Shown here: one piece after another, positions 6,230-6,496 of the stretch
Numbering within the stretch: position 1 is the stretch's first letter
How the letters are laid out: each line of letters begins with the position of its first letter
From: Campylobacteraceae bacterium
Lineage (GTDB): Bacteria > Campylobacterota > Campylobacteria > Campylobacterales > Campylobacteraceae
Direction: 5' to 3'
DNA length: 6,496 nucleotides
Assembly (NCBI GenBank): GCA_031259875.1
Contig: JAIRKW010000078.1
Location: 1 to 6,496, forward strand
The notes under the pieces: model-generated
Told to the model about the DNA's origin: nothing
The model's input: the letters and a program-made list of their open reading frames with translations, nothing else
Database searches by the model: none
Translations under genes and position numbers: made by a program

Positions 6230-6451
6230 AGCGCAAAACACTAATCCTTGTATCATATTTTCAAAAATGTGAAGCAAAAATACTTTACGCATATATCCGT
6301 TATTTTCGTGCAGACAAATGTTGTTGTGAGTGTCAGCGCAGTAATTTTGAAAATAAAAAGAGTTATGAAATTTTTCTATTTGTGTCATTTTGCAACCAAA
6401 CAACAAGCAAAGTGCACATTATGAGAAAATAAAGAGTTTTTACAGAAAACA

Positions 6452-6496
6452 ATCTTTGCGAGGAATGCGGCGGAATTTACCCCTTCTTGTCATTGC
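6452..6496. repeat. degenerate CATTGC-type repeat plus the start of a further copy
   Basis: TTTGCGAGGAATGCGGCGGA (6455-6474) looks like a decayed version of the repeat core at 6196-6229. The last bases, TTGTCATTGC (6487-6496), look like the opening of another unit cut by the window edge. A repeat cluster probably continues to the right. Confidence 0.45.

Larger units (their letters stand above)
6047..6496. other. repeat-rich intergenic region with no convincing gene
   Basis: About 450 bases hold no supported coding sequence. A minus-strand frame at 6092-6406 and a 27-codon plus-strand frame starting at 6068 can be read, but neither has a convincing ribosome site or recognisable protein features. 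The longer one runs straight through the hairpin and the CATTGC-type repeat. No tRNA or other known RNA was seen. The structured content is listed separately: a hairpin at 6157-6183 and repeat units at 6196-6229 and 6452-6496. Confidence 0.7.

Noticed and set aside
6092..6406. A 104-codon minus-strand frame starting at TTG
   Set aside because: It has no ribosome site, runs through the 6157-6183 hairpin and the CATTGC-type repeat, and shows no recognisable protein pattern.

Overview
The window looks like a chromosomal stretch from an AT-rich member of the Campylobacterota (Sulfurimonas/Sulfurospirillum-like). The basis is the close resemblance, from memory, of the large biotin protein at 4144-6006 to PycB/OadA of Campylobacter-type bacteria, together with AGA- and ATA-rich codon use, tightly packed genes with strong Shine-Dalgarno sites, and promoters with a good -10 but no clear -35. 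No rRNA, tRNA, CRISPR array, transposase or phage gene was seen. All supported genes lie on the + strand.

Region 1 (1-3464) holds the 3' part of a NitT/TauT-type ABC transporter permease, cut by the left edge. It is followed by a doubtful 61-residue cysteine-rich frame enclosed by a long imperfect inverted repeat, a radical SAM protein with an unusual CX8CX2C cluster motif, and a zinc-ribbon PLP enzyme of the threonine synthase family. The last two are translationally linked: the stop codon of the first lies inside the ribosome binding site of the second. The transporter may bring in a small molecule that the radical SAM and PLP enzymes work on, or the enzymes may make a compound related to it. 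I do not recognise a named pathway with this gene set, and it is the best candidate for something undescribed here.

Region 2 (3465-3931) holds a promoter-like extended -10, an unrecognised 93-residue protein, and a gap with a palindrome overlapping a perfect TATAAT box.

Region 3 (3932-6046) is a two-gene operon: a small membrane protein like the gamma subunit of sodium-pumping decarboxylases (OadG), then the alpha-type carboxyltransferase/biotin-carrier protein (OadA/PycB). A stem-loop follows, and no beta subunit (OadB) lies immediately downstream. The alpha protein may act in pyruvate carboxylation (anaplerosis) or, with a beta subunit encoded elsewhere, in oxaloacetate decarboxylation.

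Region 4 (6047-6496) shows no convincing gene. It holds a perfect 10-bp hairpin and copies or fragments of a short CATTGC-type palindromic repeat, so it reads as a repeat-rich intergenic spacer that continues past the right edge.
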